From Deltaproteobacteria bacterium (GTDB lineage Bacteria; Desulfobacterota; Desulfobacteria; Desulfobacterales; UBA2156), in the NCBI GenBank assembly GCA_019309485.1, contig JAFDGC010000015.1, positions 1 through 40,000 on the forward strand: a stretch of DNA of 40,000 bases. Reading direction: 5' to 3'. Within the stretch, counting starts at the first letter, position 1; each line of letters begins with the position of its first letter. The notes under the pieces are model-generated. The model was given only the letters and a program-made list of their open reading frames with translations. It had not been told where the DNA came from and ran no database searches. The translations under genes were made by a program, and so were the position numbers. This document shows positions 8,176 through 17,076 of the stretch, piece by piece.

Positions 8176-9630
8176 ATGCCTCAAAAAACGATTGGAGTCG
8201 ATATCGGTAACACGGGGATTTCCGCACTCCTGTTGGAGGGAAGCCTCTCCGGGTTTCGTATCGGCGGGTACAGACACATCCCCTTCAACGGCGGTCTTTC
8301 CGACCTCAATGCCGTCATCGATGTGTTGAAAACCGCTCTTCGCGAACTTCCCGTTACAGGGGTGCGATGCGCGGCATCCATCCCCGCACGGGAGTTCTTT
8401 TTTCGAAACCTCCGCCTCCCGGCCTTTGAACCGAAAAAGATCCAACCCATCCTGCCTTTCGAGCTGGAACCGTTGCTGCCGTTTCCCGCAGAAGACGTCG
8501 TCACCGACTTTGACGTTTTCAAGGATCCGCAACGTCCCGATCAAACCGACATCGTCACCGCAACTATCCGAAAGGCGGATTTGGATGCATGGCTCGATGT
8601 TTACCGGGCTGCCGGCATTGCGCCGGAGATCGTCACCTTCAAGGGCTACGCCCTTGCCCGTTGTCTGGCGGAAACGCTCGAGGTGCCGGGCGACTGGATA
8701 CTGGTCGATGTGGATTTGTCCACCGTGACGCTGTTCCTTTTTAAGTCCGGACAGCCGCTTTTCCTGCGATGTACCACCGTTCCCTCCGAAGCGACACGCC
8801 CCAATGACGCCCTGGTTTCCGCCGTCCGCCAAACCCTCTGGAACGTGGAAGCGGTCTTCCCGTTCGATTACCGCCCCGAAGCCATACGGATCAATTTCAA
8901 TAGAAAAGCTCCGGATCAGGCGGGTTGCAAACTCCTGGAAACCCATTTCGACATCCCGGTGGAATCCGTCGACCTGATTGAAACCCTGAAAATGAAAACC
9001 CGTCTTCCTATGGATCTTCCGGAAGATGCTTCCGGTGTCGACGCCGCCCTTTCCCTTGCACTGATGAAACGCCGTCATGTTCAGGGAATGCAGTTTCTTC
9101 GAGGGGCGTATTCTCCTAAAACACGTTTTTCCGAATATCGCTTCGATATTTTAAGCGCCGGCGGGCTCCTGGTGATGGCGCTGATCCTGGCCGGCGCCTA
9201 TTTTTTCCTGGACATGCGGATCATGGAAAAACGAAGCGCTCAACTGAATGCGTTCATGACCCAGGCGTTTCAAGCCGCTTTTTCGGAAGAAAAGGTCATC
9301 GTCGATCCGCTCGGCCAGATGAAAGCCAAGCTGGAAAACTTAAAGAAACGATCGCTTCTTGCGGAAAATCAACGCCCTCGTATCCGGCGGATCGATCTTT
9401 TGAAGGAAATCAGCCGCCTTGTGCCGGAAGGCATGGATGTGAATGTCTCAAGATTGACCGTCGGGGATGAAGATCTCGTGATCACCGGAACGACGGATAC
9501 CTTTACTACGGTCAATACCATGAAGCGCAGCATGGAATCGTCCGCCTTGTTTAAAGAAGTCACCATCAGTTCCGCGAACCAGAATCGTTCCGGAAACCGT
9601 GTGGATTTTGTTTTGACGATTCGATTTTAA
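8176..9630 (+). CDS. gspL: Type II secretion protein GspL (PilM-like domain plus membrane helix)
   Basis: 484 residues. The N-terminal ~310 residues form an actin/ASKHA-like cytoplasmic domain of the GspL/PilM type (opening TIGVDIGNTGISALLLEG; LPFELEPLLPFPAEDVVTDF at ~93-112). A single membrane segment follows at ~327-350 (LLVMALILAGAYFFLDM), then a coiled-coil and a periplasmic ferredoxin-like domain (RRIDLLKEISRLVPEGMDVN to the end). GspL recruits the GspE ATPase to the membrane. The ribosome site is poor: AGAGG touches ATG 8176, and an in-frame stop just upstream (8155-8157) excludes a longer ATG start. Its stop directly abuts the gspM ATG. Confidence 0.93.
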   Translation: MPQKTIGVDIGNTGISALLLEGSLSGFRIGGYRHIPFNGGLSDLNAVIDVLKTALRELPVTGVRCAASIPAREFFFRNLRLPAFEPKKIQPILPFELEPLLPFPAEDVVTDFDVFKDPQRPDQTDIVTATIRKADLDAWLDVYRAAGIAPEIVTFKGYALARCLAETLEVPGDWILVDVDLSTVTLFLFKSGQPLFLRCTTVPSEATRPNDALVSAVRQTLWNVEAVFPFDYRPEAIRINFNRKAPDQAGCKLLETHFDIPVESVDLIETLKMKTRLPMDLPEDASGVDAALSLALMKRRHVQGMQFLRGAYSPKTRFSEYRFDILSAGGLLVMALILAGAYFFLDMRIMEKRSAQLNAFMTQAFQAAFSEEKVIVDPLGQMKAKLENLKKRSLLAENQRPRIRRIDLLKEISRLVPEGMDVNVSRLTVGDEDLVITGTTDTFTTVNTMKRSMESSALFKEVTISSANQNRSGNRVDFVLTIRF

Positions 9631-10179
9631 ATGGAACTCATTAAACATCTTGATCGATGGAACCTCACGCCGAGAGAGAAACTGGCGATCGGTGCGGCCG
9701 TAGGGGTTGTCTGCCTTTTTCTTGTCTTTCGCCTGGTGATTTTTCCATTCTGTGATGCCCGCCATCGGATGCAAAGAAGTCTCACCTCAAAAAAGGCCAT
9801 GCTGCAAGAGATGCAGCAACTCCAGCAAGAGTACCGCGCTTTCGTGAACCGGTCCTCGGCCGTGAAAAACCGACTGAACAGCCGGCGGAAGGGATTTACC
9901 CTTTTCAGTTTCTTGGAAGACGCAGCCGGCCGATCCGGCGTCAAGAATAAAATCGCCTACATGAAACCCTCGGTGCAACCCCTCAAGGCGTCTGCGTTGA
10001 AGCAGTCGCTGATTGAAATGAAGCTCGAACCGATTACCATGGAAGAACTGGTCAATTTTTTATACCACGTGGAAACGAAAGATCCCCTCATCACTGTCAG
10101 GCGCCTTTCTCTTTTCAAATCCGGCGACGCCCGGGAATATCTCCAGGCCGTGATGCATGTGGAAACCATTGAAAAATAA
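9631..10179 (+). CDS. gspM: Type II secretion protein GspM
   Basis: 182 residues starting on the base after the gspL stop. A short cytoplasmic N-terminus (LTPREKL, the family signature) is followed by a membrane helix at ~20-40 (AIGAAVGVVCLFLVFRLVIF), a coiled-coil (~50-75, rich in Q/E/K) and a small periplasmic ferredoxin-like domain (~80-180). In the family it dimerises with GspL in the inner-membrane platform. Identity rests on the N-terminal motif, topology and position. Confidence 0.9.
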   Translation: MELIKHLDRWNLTPREKLAIGAAVGVVCLFLVFRLVIFPFCDARHRMQRSLTSKKAMLQEMQQLQQEYRAFVNRSSAVKNRLNSRRKGFTLFSFLEDAAGRSGVKNKIAYMKPSVQPLKASALKQSLIEMKLEPITMEELVNFLYHVETKDPLITVRRLSLFKSGDAREYLQAVMHVETIEK

Positions 10180-10186
10180 TGAAATC

Positions 10187-11062
10187 ATGAAATCGAGCGG
10201 GAAATGGATTCTCTACGGCGGCTACACCTTGATGGCGGGTGTTTTTTTTCTATATCTTCTCTTTCCCGAAGACGCTCTCAAGGAATACGCACAAAAGCGG
10301 ATCGCACAGGTGCAGCCGGCCCTTTCCGTCGCCATTGAAAAGATACGTCCGTCAGTGCCGCCCGGTTTGCGTTTTCAGACCGTGTCGGTCCGGCATGCCG
10401 GGGAATCGTTGGCGGACATCGAAAGCATTCGTGTTTCTCCGGAAGTCCGAACCCTGTTCGCCGAAAACCGCTCCTATGTTTTCCGAATGACCGCCTATGG
10501 TGGCGGCATCCGGGGTCGATTCCGGGAATATCCGGGGAACAACGGCACGCTGATTTCAGGAAATGCCCGCATTCAGGAAATCGATATGGGGCGTGTGTCG
10601 TTTCTCCGAACAGTATCCGACTTTTCCATAGAGGGAAAACTCAACGGAAATATTTTGTTGCAGCAAGATGACAAAGGAGGGATTGACATCAACGCTCACC
10701 TCGAGATCGCCGGGGCAACGGTGGAGCTGAATGTCCCGTTTATGCCTTTGAAAGCCCTCTCTTTCAAGAGGGTCGAAGCTGACTTTAAAATGCGCAGCCG
10801 GACCCTCATCCTCCGACAAATGGCCGCCACGGGGCCCCAGCTGGACGGCCGCATTTCGGGTTCCATTTTTTTGACAGACGACATCAGGCAAAGCGTTTTG
10901 AACCTGACCGGAAAAATAAAGCCCCATCACTTACTGCTGGCCGGCATCGGAAAAGGGGTTTCCTCCTTTTTCTTTTCCGCAACAAAAGACAAACCGGGCG
11001 GGATCGCGTTTAAAATCAACGGAACCCTCGGGAACCCACGGCTTTCTTTCGAGCCTTCCTGA
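10187..11062 (+). CDS. gspN: Type II secretion protein GspN
   Basis: About 291 residues from ATG 10187. An alternative ATG at 10157 adds ten residues and overlaps gspM by 23 bp. An N-terminal membrane segment (~8-27, WILYGGYTLMAGVFFLYLLF) precedes an extended beta-rich periplasmic region with repeated strand patterns (LNGNILLQQ; ITGKIKPHH-type strands) and a C-terminal GTLGNPRLSFEP, a feature of the delta/leptospiral GspN group and of AsmA-like proteins. Its role in type II secretion is not essential in all systems and is poorly defined. The gsp context is the strongest evidence. Confidence 0.87.
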   Translation: MKSSGKWILYGGYTLMAGVFFLYLLFPEDALKEYAQKRIAQVQPALSVAIEKIRPSVPPGLRFQTVSVRHAGESLADIESIRVSPEVRTLFAENRSYVFRMTAYGGGIRGRFREYPGNNGTLISGNARIQEIDMGRVSFLRTVSDFSIEGKLNGNILLQQDDKGGIDINAHLEIAGATVELNVPFMPLKALSFKRVEADFKMRSRTLILRQMAATGPQLDGRISGSIFLTDDIRQSVLNLTGKIKPHHLLLAGIGKGVSSFFFSATKDKPGGIAFKINGTLGNPRLSFEPS

Positions 11063-11075
11063 GCGACTGGACGCC

Positions 11076-11921
11076 ATGAGACGCTATTTTCATCTGATCA
11101 ACCTGATTGCAATCACCGCCGCGCTTTTTTTCGGCGTGAAATTATTCTACCTTTGGGTCATTCAGGACCTTTATGTTGTCTCTTTGTCCACGCAATCTCC
11201 GGAAACCGTTTTGGTTCCCCAGCAGGTGCCGCCGCCTCTTTCCGCCTATCAAAGCATTCTCAGGCGTAACCTTTTTCAGGTCGAAACAAAGGCCGCTTCC
11301 ATTGCCGGGCCGAAAACATCGCCGGTTGCAACCGCCCAATCCACCAGCCTCGACTTGAGGCTCTGGGGGACGGCCACATTTTCAGGGGGGAACGGGTTCG
11401 CCGTCATCGAGGATGTCCCCTCCAGGCAACAGGCCCTTTTCGCCGTAGGGGAAAAAATCCGAGATGCAACCCTCCGGGCGATCCTGAGGGATCGGGTGAT
11501 TTTGAGCGTTCGCGGCGAAGAACAGGTCCTCCGAATGGAAGACCCCAAGAGTCTTCCGGAAAGAATGCCGCCCGTGCCCGTATCCGCTCCGTCACCCACA
11601 TCAAAAGAAATCACCCTTTCCCGCTCCCAAATCGATGACGCCATCCAGAATGTGCACGAACTGATGACCCAGATCAAGATTCGTCCCCATTTCCTGGATG
11701 GAAAACCCGAAGGCTTGGCCGTGGGTGGAATATCATCCGACTCCATCTTCAGTCGAATGGGGCTTCAAAACGGAGACATCATCACGGGCGTCAACGGGGA
11801 GCAGATCATGACCGTAGACGACGCCCTTAAACTCTATCAAAGCATCAAATCCGGAAGCCGCGTGAACGTAGACGTCAAGCGGGCAGGGAAAAGACAAACC
11901 CTGGTCTATCAGATCGAATAG
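11076..11921 (+). CDS. gspC: Type II secretion protein GspC with PDZ domain
   Basis: 281 residues: a membrane helix at ~8-28 (LIAITAALFFGVKLFYLW), the homology region (~60-160, beginning SAYQSILRRNLFQ), which in the family contacts the N0 domain of GspD, and a C-terminal PDZ domain (~195-281) with GLAVGGISSDSIFSRMGLQNGD and GEQIMTVDDAL. It links the inner-membrane platform to the outer-membrane secretin and takes part in substrate selection. It follows gspN by 13 bp and precedes gspD by 22 bp. Placing gspC immediately before gspD fits their known contact, although here the pair lies at the distal end of the operon. Confidence 0.93.
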   Translation: MRRYFHLINLIAITAALFFGVKLFYLWVIQDLYVVSLSTQSPETVLVPQQVPPPLSAYQSILRRNLFQVETKAASIAGPKTSPVATAQSTSLDLRLWGTATFSGGNGFAVIEDVPSRQQALFAVGEKIRDATLRAILRDRVILSVRGEEQVLRMEDPKSLPERMPPVPVSAPSPTSKEITLSRSQIDDAIQNVHELMTQIKIRPHFLDGKPEGLAVGGISSDSIFSRMGLQNGDIITGVNGEQIMTVDDALKLYQSIKSGSRVNVDVKRAGKRQTLVYQIE

Positions 11922-11943
11922 AATTCCCTTAAAGGATGGTCCG

Positions 11944-14007
11944 ATGAATACAAAAAAAAACGATTCTTCACGGCAAAAGCGGCATTTTTTCCACCGGTCG
12001 GCGTGGATGGCGGCATCCGTTCTCATTCTGGCAATCGGTGCATTCCCCGCCATGAGCCCGGGTCAAAATCCGGAAAGACAGGGAATTCCCGCTGAAAACA
12101 AAGTCGCCCCGGAAGGACCCGGCCGGCATGTCTCTATTGATTTCAATAATGTGGATATCGCCGTTTTAATCAAATTCATCAGCGAAATTTCGGGGAAGAA
12201 TTTTGTTGTGGACGATCGGGTCAAGGGAAAAGTCACCATTCTTTCCCCCAAACAGGTCTCGGTAGAAGAAGCCTATGAAATTTTCGAGTCGGTGCTTGAA
12301 GTTTACGGCTATGCGGTGATACCGTCAGGAGAGATTTTGAAAATCGTCCCAGCCCGGGAAGCCCGTACCAAGAGTATTGAAATCCGGATGAGGGAAGCAG
12401 CCGATTCCCCCGATGACCGGGTGGTCACCCAGATTATCCCCTTGAAATATGCGGACCCGGAGAAAGTCAAACGGCTTCTTGCCCCCTTGATTCCGAAAAA
12501 CAGCGTGATTTTGGCGTATTCCCCTACCAACACCCTGGTGGTCACGGATGTCTACTCCAACATCCGGCGGCTCATGCACATCCTGGAGGTTATCGATGTG
12601 GCCGGCATCGGCCGGGAAGTCACCGTGATTCCACTCCAGTATGCCTACGCCGATAAAATCGTGAAACTCATCGAGTCCGTTTTTACCTCTCGCCAGAGGC
12701 CGCCCAAGCCCATTTCCGGCCGGGAGGTGAAGGTCGTCGCCGACGAACGGACCAATGCCGTCGTCATCCTGGCCAGTGAAAGCGACACCCTGAAGATCAA
12801 AACACTCATCGAGATCCTTGACAAGGACGTCCCCAGAGGACAAGAAAAAATCCACATTTACTACCTGGAAAACGCCGATGCAGAAGAACTGGCCAAAGTG
12901 CTCCAGGAACTCCCCACCCAGGAAGAAGAGGCCCCGCAGACCGGACGTCCGCCCCTAAGAAGAACCCAGCCGCCGGTCACCGAGAAAGTAACCATTACCC
13001 CGGACAAGGCCACCAACAGTCTCATCATCCGGGGGAATATCGATGATTACAGGGCACTGGAAGAAGTCATCCGAAAGCTCGACATTCCTCGATCCATGGT
13101 GTACATCGAGTGCCTCATCATGGAAGTGGACGTGAACAAGGAGTTCGAGCTGGGGACGGAGTGGAGCGCCTTCGGGGGGGATCTCCGGGACGACGGATCC
13201 TTCAGGGGGGGCGGCGGCGGATTCGGCGGCGGGGGATTCGACAAGATTCCCCCCATCGATCCAGAGACAGGGCTCCCCACAAAACCGCTTCCCCGCGGCT
13301 TTTCGTTGGGGATATTCGAAACGATTAAAATCGGCAATTTCTATTTTCCGAACCTGGCCGCCATCGTGAATGCCTATAAAAAAGACAAGGATGTGCATAT
13401 CCTGTCCACCCCCCAACTCCTGACCACCGATAATCAGGAAGCAAAGATCACCATCGGAAAAAACATCCCCTATCAAACCAAAGAAGGAACCACCTCCGCA
13501 GACGAGACGTATAGCACATATGAATATAAGGATGTCGGTATTTCACTCAAGATCACGCCCTCCATCAGCAAGGACCGGCTGGTCCGCATGAACATTTCCC
13601 AAGAATTTTCCCAGTTGGAATCCACCACGGACTTCCGCCCCACCACCTTGAAACGCACCCTCGATACCACGGTCATCGTTCACGATAACAACACGGTGGT
13701 CATCGGCGGACTCATCGGGGACTCCTTTTCCAAAACCGAATACCGGGTTCCCTGCCTGGGGGAGATCCCGGTGGCAGGCTGGCTCTTCCGATCCATGGCA
13801 AAAGAAGGCGAAAAAACGAACCTTTTCGTTTTTTTAACCCCCCATGTCATCAAAAACCCCGCCGAAGCCCGGCGTATTTATGACCGTAAAAAAGAACAAT
13901 TCGAAAAACTCCGGGAAGAACCCGTGGATCCCGGGAAAGAAGAAACACCGGGGCCCGGAAAAACCGGAAAGCAATCCACAAACAATTCCCCTTCGCCGCA
14001 AGGATGA
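11944..14007 (+). CDS. gspD: Type II secretion secretin GspD
   Basis: 687 residues. AAAGGA seven bases before ATG 11944 is a good ribosome site. An N-terminal signal peptide (~1-40) is followed by N0 (~58-130, HVSIDFNNVDIAVLIKFISE), N1, N2 and N3 (~130-380, each with the VIPLQYA/IYYLENADAEE-type repeat), then the secretin barrel (~380-650) with MVYIECLIMEV and the closing VVIGGLIGD ... PVAGWLFR ... LFVFLTPHVI. A Gly-rich insertion encoded at 13200-13245 (GGGGGFGGGGF, then PIDPETGLPTKPLP) sits at the start of the barrel domain. The Pro/Glu/Lys-rich tail past 655 is probably disordered. It forms the outer-membrane channel. The stop overlaps gspE (ATGA). Confidence 0.97.
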   Translation: MNTKKNDSSRQKRHFFHRSAWMAASVLILAIGAFPAMSPGQNPERQGIPAENKVAPEGPGRHVSIDFNNVDIAVLIKFISEISGKNFVVDDRVKGKVTILSPKQVSVEEAYEIFESVLEVYGYAVIPSGEILKIVPAREARTKSIEIRMREAADSPDDRVVTQIIPLKYADPEKVKRLLAPLIPKNSVILAYSPTNTLVVTDVYSNIRRLMHILEVIDVAGIGREVTVIPLQYAYADKIVKLIESVFTSRQRPPKPISGREVKVVADERTNAVVILASESDTLKIKTLIEILDKDVPRGQEKIHIYYLENADAEELAKVLQELPTQEEEAPQTGRPPLRRTQPPVTEKVTITPDKATNSLIIRGNIDDYRALEEVIRKLDIPRSMVYIECLIMEVDVNKEFELGTEWSAFGGDLRDDGSFRGGGGGFGGGGFDKIPPIDPETGLPTKPLPRGFSLGIFETIKIGNFYFPNLAAIVNAYKKDKDVHILSTPQLLTTDNQEAKITIGKNIPYQTKEGTTSADETYSTYEYKDVGISLKITPSISKDRLVRMNISQEFSQLESTTDFRPTTLKRTLDTTVIVHDNNTVVIGGLIGDSFSKTEYRVPCLGEIPVAGWLFRSMAKEGEKTNLFVFLTPHVIKNPAEARRIYDRKKEQFEKLREEPVDPGKEETPGPGKTGKQSTNNSPSPQG

Positions 14008-15773
14008 CGACATTGCAAAATCGCTTGATGGAAGTCCTTACCCAGCGCTTCCAGATCCGGGAAGATCAGGTCCGGGAAATCATGGCGCTTCGGGAGCAAA
14101 AAGGAATGGGTGTGGGCGAACTCTTTATTCAGAAGAAAATACTTTCGGAGGAAAAACTTCTCGAGGCCATGCACATGGCCTATGAGATCCCCTACTGGCC
14201 GGATATTCCTCTGGAAAGTGTCTGCACGGCGTTTCTCCAGCAATTGCCCATCGGTTTTTTAAAAAAGCATGTCATGATCCCCTTGAAGTCCCTGAGTGTA
14301 TCACTGCCCCTGGAATCCATCAAGGAACCGGATGGTGAAACAGGGCCTTCCCATGAGGCGCCCGGGGAAACCCATCTCATCGCTGTCCGGAATCTCGACA
14401 ATCTCCAGGCCGTCGACGACCTGGTCCGTCTCATGGGAATTCAGGATTACCGGCTGATCCTTTCCACCAAGAGGGCGATTCTGTCGGCCATCAACACGGC
14501 TTTCGAGTTGTGCCTGGACTCGGCGGAACAGATCGTTCAAGACATGGAAGAAGACGGAAAAGCGATCCTCAACGAAATCGAGGACCGGGCCGACCTTTTA
14601 GACGACACCAGTGACGCGCCCATCATTAAGCTCGTCAACCACGTGATCTCCCAGGCGGTAAAGGCCCGAGCCAGCGATATCCATGTTGAGCCCTACCAGG
14701 ACAGCTTCAAGATCCGCTACCGCATCGACGGGATCCTTTATGACACCCTGACGCCCCCCAAATGGATTCAGCCCGCCCTGGTATCGCGCATTAAAGTGAT
14801 GACACAGATGAACATCGCCGAAAAGAGGCTCCCCCAGGACGGCCGTTTCGATGTAAAGGTCGGGGACCAGGAAATCGATATCCGGGTATCCATCATCCCC
14901 ACCACCTTCGGGGAACGCGTGGTGCTGCGACTCTTGAACAAATCCATCGACCTGTTGAAGTTGACCGAAATCGGTCTGGATCCCGAACGTCTGGTCAGGC
15001 TGAAAGAACTGATTCAGAACACCAACGGAATCATCCTCATCACCGGTCCCACCGGAAGCGGGAAAACCACCACCTTGTATGCCATCCTGTCATTTCTCAA
15101 CACCCCGGAAATCAACATCATCACCATCGAAGACCCGGTCGAATACCAGATCAAGGGAATCAATCAAATCCAGGTCAACCCTAAAATCAAACTTACGTTC
15201 GCCCGGGGCTTGCGCTCCATTGTCCGACAGGATCCCGATGTCATCCTGGTGGGGGAGATCCGGGATCTGGAAACCGCCGAGATCGCCGTACAGTCCGCCC
15301 TTACCGGGCACCTCGTCTTCTCCACCCTCCACACGAACGATTCGGCAAGCGCCGTCACCCGTCTGGTGGATATCGGTGTCGAACCCTTTCTGATCGCATC
15401 CTCCGTCAAGGGTGTCGCCGCCCAGCGACTGATCCGGATTCTTTGCAATGAATGCAAAGCACCTTACACACCGGACCGGGCGGCGCTGGATGCCATCGGT
15501 ATTTCGCCCGAAGAACTGGCGTCTAGTCAAATTTACCGATCCGTGGGATGTTCCAACTGCTTTCACACCGGTTACCGGGGCAGGATCGGGATCTTCGAGG
15601 TCATGGTCATTGATGCGAGCGTCTCCAATCTCCTCCTCAAGACATACGACGCCAACCGGATCAAGGCCCGGGCCGTCGAAAACGGTATGGTGACCTTGCG
15701 GGAAGACGGCATCCGCAAGGTCCTGAAAGGGATCACCACCATTGAAGAGGTTTTGCGGGTCACCCAAAAGTAA
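14004..15773 (+). CDS. gspE: Type II secretion ATPase GspE
   Basis: 589 residues, overlapping gspD by 4 bp. It has N1E-type domains (~1-165) that bind GspL and then the AAA-like core: Walker A GPTGSGKTTT (348-357, Lys354), an Asp box (TIEDPVEYQI), Walker B (LVGEIRDLETAEIA), a His box (TGHLVFSTLHTND), and a four-cysteine zinc module (CNEC ... CSNC, ~474-525), which is diagnostic of the GspE/PilB class. This cytoplasmic hexameric motor drives pseudopilus extension. All catalytic elements are intact. Confidence 0.98.
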   Translation: MTTLQNRLMEVLTQRFQIREDQVREIMALREQKGMGVGELFIQKKILSEEKLLEAMHMAYEIPYWPDIPLESVCTAFLQQLPIGFLKKHVMIPLKSLSVSLPLESIKEPDGETGPSHEAPGETHLIAVRNLDNLQAVDDLVRLMGIQDYRLILSTKRAILSAINTAFELCLDSAEQIVQDMEEDGKAILNEIEDRADLLDDTSDAPIIKLVNHVISQAVKARASDIHVEPYQDSFKIRYRIDGILYDTLTPPKWIQPALVSRIKVMTQMNIAEKRLPQDGRFDVKVGDQEIDIRVSIIPTTFGERVVLRLLNKSIDLLKLTEIGLDPERLVRLKELIQNTNGIILITGPTGSGKTTTLYAILSFLNTPEINIITIEDPVEYQIKGINQIQVNPKIKLTFARGLRSIVRQDPDVILVGEIRDLETAEIAVQSALTGHLVFSTLHTNDSASAVTRLVDIGVEPFLIASSVKGVAAQRLIRILCNECKAPYTPDRAALDAIGISPEELASSQIYRSVGCSNCFHTGYRGRIGIFEVMVIDASVSNLLLKTYDANRIKARAVENGMVTLREDGIRKVLKGITTIEEVLRVTQK

Positions 15774-15810
15774 AAAACCATGCCCGGCCCTTGTCCCGAG
15801 AAAGGAACTC

Positions 15811-16755
15811 TTGTCGAAGAGGGGTCTTTTCAAAGGGTTGTGCCTGGTCTGGATCATGGCGTTTACCGCGGGGGTGAGCGCTTCTGCCGATTCGGGATCC
15901 TTTGGACCGCCCTGTATCACGGCCGACGATCAGTTCGCCTATGCCCGCACCCTGTATGATGAGGGGGAATATCAGGAGGCCGCCGCCGAGTTCAGGCGGT
16001 TCATCCATTTTTTTCCGGCGGATCCCAGGATCGAAGACGCCTGGTACCATACCGGCATGGCCTGGTTTGCCGGCGGCCGTTATTTAAACGCCGTTCAGGC
16101 GTTTCAAACCCTGATCGATCATTTCGGAGAAACGCCGCTGGGTATAAAATCGCATTTTCAGATCAGTGAATCCTACTGGAAGCTAAAGGACCCCGGCCGG
16201 GCCCTCATCCCCCTTTTCAATCTCATCGCGCTCATCGACGACCCTTCCGTGAAAGATTCGGCCTATTATCGCGCGGGATGGATCTATCTGGAAACGGCCC
16301 AATGGAACAAGGCCCGGGCCGCCTTTGAAAACATCGGTCCCAACGGCCGGGAGTCCTTGGGAATCGCGCCCCTTTTGACCCGGATGGAGACCCGCCGGGA
16401 ACTCGAACGAAAGGACCCCGCGACGGCGGGCGTCCTGGCCGTGGTGCCGGGGGCGGGATACCTGTATTGCGGAAGATATCGGGATGCCCTGACGGCGTTT
16501 ATCGTCAACGGCCTTTTCGCCTGGGCGGCTGTCGAAGCCTTTGACAACGACAGCCCCGCCCTGGGCAGCCTCATCTCCGCGATGGAATTTGGTTTTTATT
16601 CCGGATCCATTTTCGGATCGGTCGCCAGCGCCCGCAAGTTCAACGAAAACCGGATACAACGATTCATCGATACACTGAAAAAAGAACAGAAAGTCTCCCT
16701 GTCCGCTTCATTTGTCCCCGGCAGCGGCGCACTGGTGGCCCGTTTTTCCTTTTAG
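15811..16755 (+). CDS. Exported TPR protein with C-terminal small membrane domain
   Basis: I choose TTG 15811, preceded by AAAGGA (15801-15806). It gives 314 residues with a signal peptide (M-SKRGLFKGLCLVWIMAFTA...ASA/DSG). The ATG at 15742 would overlap gspE by 32 bp and bury the signal peptide. Residues ~45-170 contain three or four TPR units (DDQFAYARTLYDEGEYQEAA; DAWYHTGMAWFAGGRYLNAV; SAYYRAGWIYLETAQWNKA), resembling BamD/CpoB periplasmic proteins. The C-terminal ~90 residues (AGVLAVVPGAGYLYCGRYRD ...) carry two hydrophobic stretches with a PGxGxxYxGR turn like that of small TM2-type domains. It is the last gene of the gsp transcription unit. Its function is unknown; an accessory envelope role is inference. 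Confidence 0.75.
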   Translation: MSKRGLFKGLCLVWIMAFTAGVSASADSGSFGPPCITADDQFAYARTLYDEGEYQEAAAEFRRFIHFFPADPRIEDAWYHTGMAWFAGGRYLNAVQAFQTLIDHFGETPLGIKSHFQISESYWKLKDPGRALIPLFNLIALIDDPSVKDSAYYRAGWIYLETAQWNKARAAFENIGPNGRESLGIAPLLTRMETRRELERKDPATAGVLAVVPGAGYLYCGRYRDALTAFIVNGLFAWAAVEAFDNDSPALGSLISAMEFGFYSGSIFGSVASARKFNENRIQRFIDTLKKEQKVSLSASFVPGSGALVARFSF

Positions 16756-16808
16756 CCGGCCGTAAGATGGAAAAACTTTCTTTTTTTTCCGCAGCATTCT
16801 TTCCAACA

Positions 16809-17058
16809 TTGACGCCTCCCCGCTGCAAGCAGCGGGGAATCTTCACCGTAAGGAATTTTGCCAATTTAAAGATTGGAGCCCCAGCTCTGAAGAGCGGGGC
16901 TCCCCGGTAAGGAAAATGTCTATTTAAAACCGCTTCCCTTGATCCCGCCTTAAAAGGCGGAGCTTGCAGGAAGCGCCCGGCCGCTCGCTAACCCCGCACC
17001 CCGCGAAGCACTGCCGTCAGGCAGAACCTGCGTGGAATGCGATCGCTGTTGCGGTTCA
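16809..17058 (+). repeat. Mosaic hairpin repeat, longest copy (A)
   Basis: The 321-bp gap between the TPR gene and the CoA-transferase is nearly filled by this element. It opens TTGACGCCTCCCCGC and ends GCTGTTGCGGTTCA. In order it holds: hairpin 16818-16837 (CCCCGCTGC/GCAGCGGGG); hairpin 16875-16903 (GGAGCCCC/GGGGCTCC with inner GCTC/GAGC); hairpin 16931-16975 (CGCTTCC/GGAAGCG with inner CCGCCTT/AAGGCGG); then CTGCCGTCAGGCAG. The three hairpins are spaced ~57 bp and separated by similar linkers (CCGTAAGGAATTTTG; CCGGTAAGGAAAATG). Parts recur at 23400, 31839, 35648 and 36407. No ORF is supported inside it. Confidence 0.8.
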
Positions 17059-17076
17059 ACCCATGAGGCGGAAAAG

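Noticed and set aside
8035-9078. 347-residue minus-strand ORF
   Set aside because: It overlaps gspL and the palindromic element and shows no recognisable domain.
16818-16975. CRISPR-like or integron attC array
   Set aside because: The hairpins differ in stem sequence and the constant parts are the linkers, the reverse of a CRISPR; no integrase or attC core boxes (RYYYAAC/GTTRRRY in proper pairing) could be supported.
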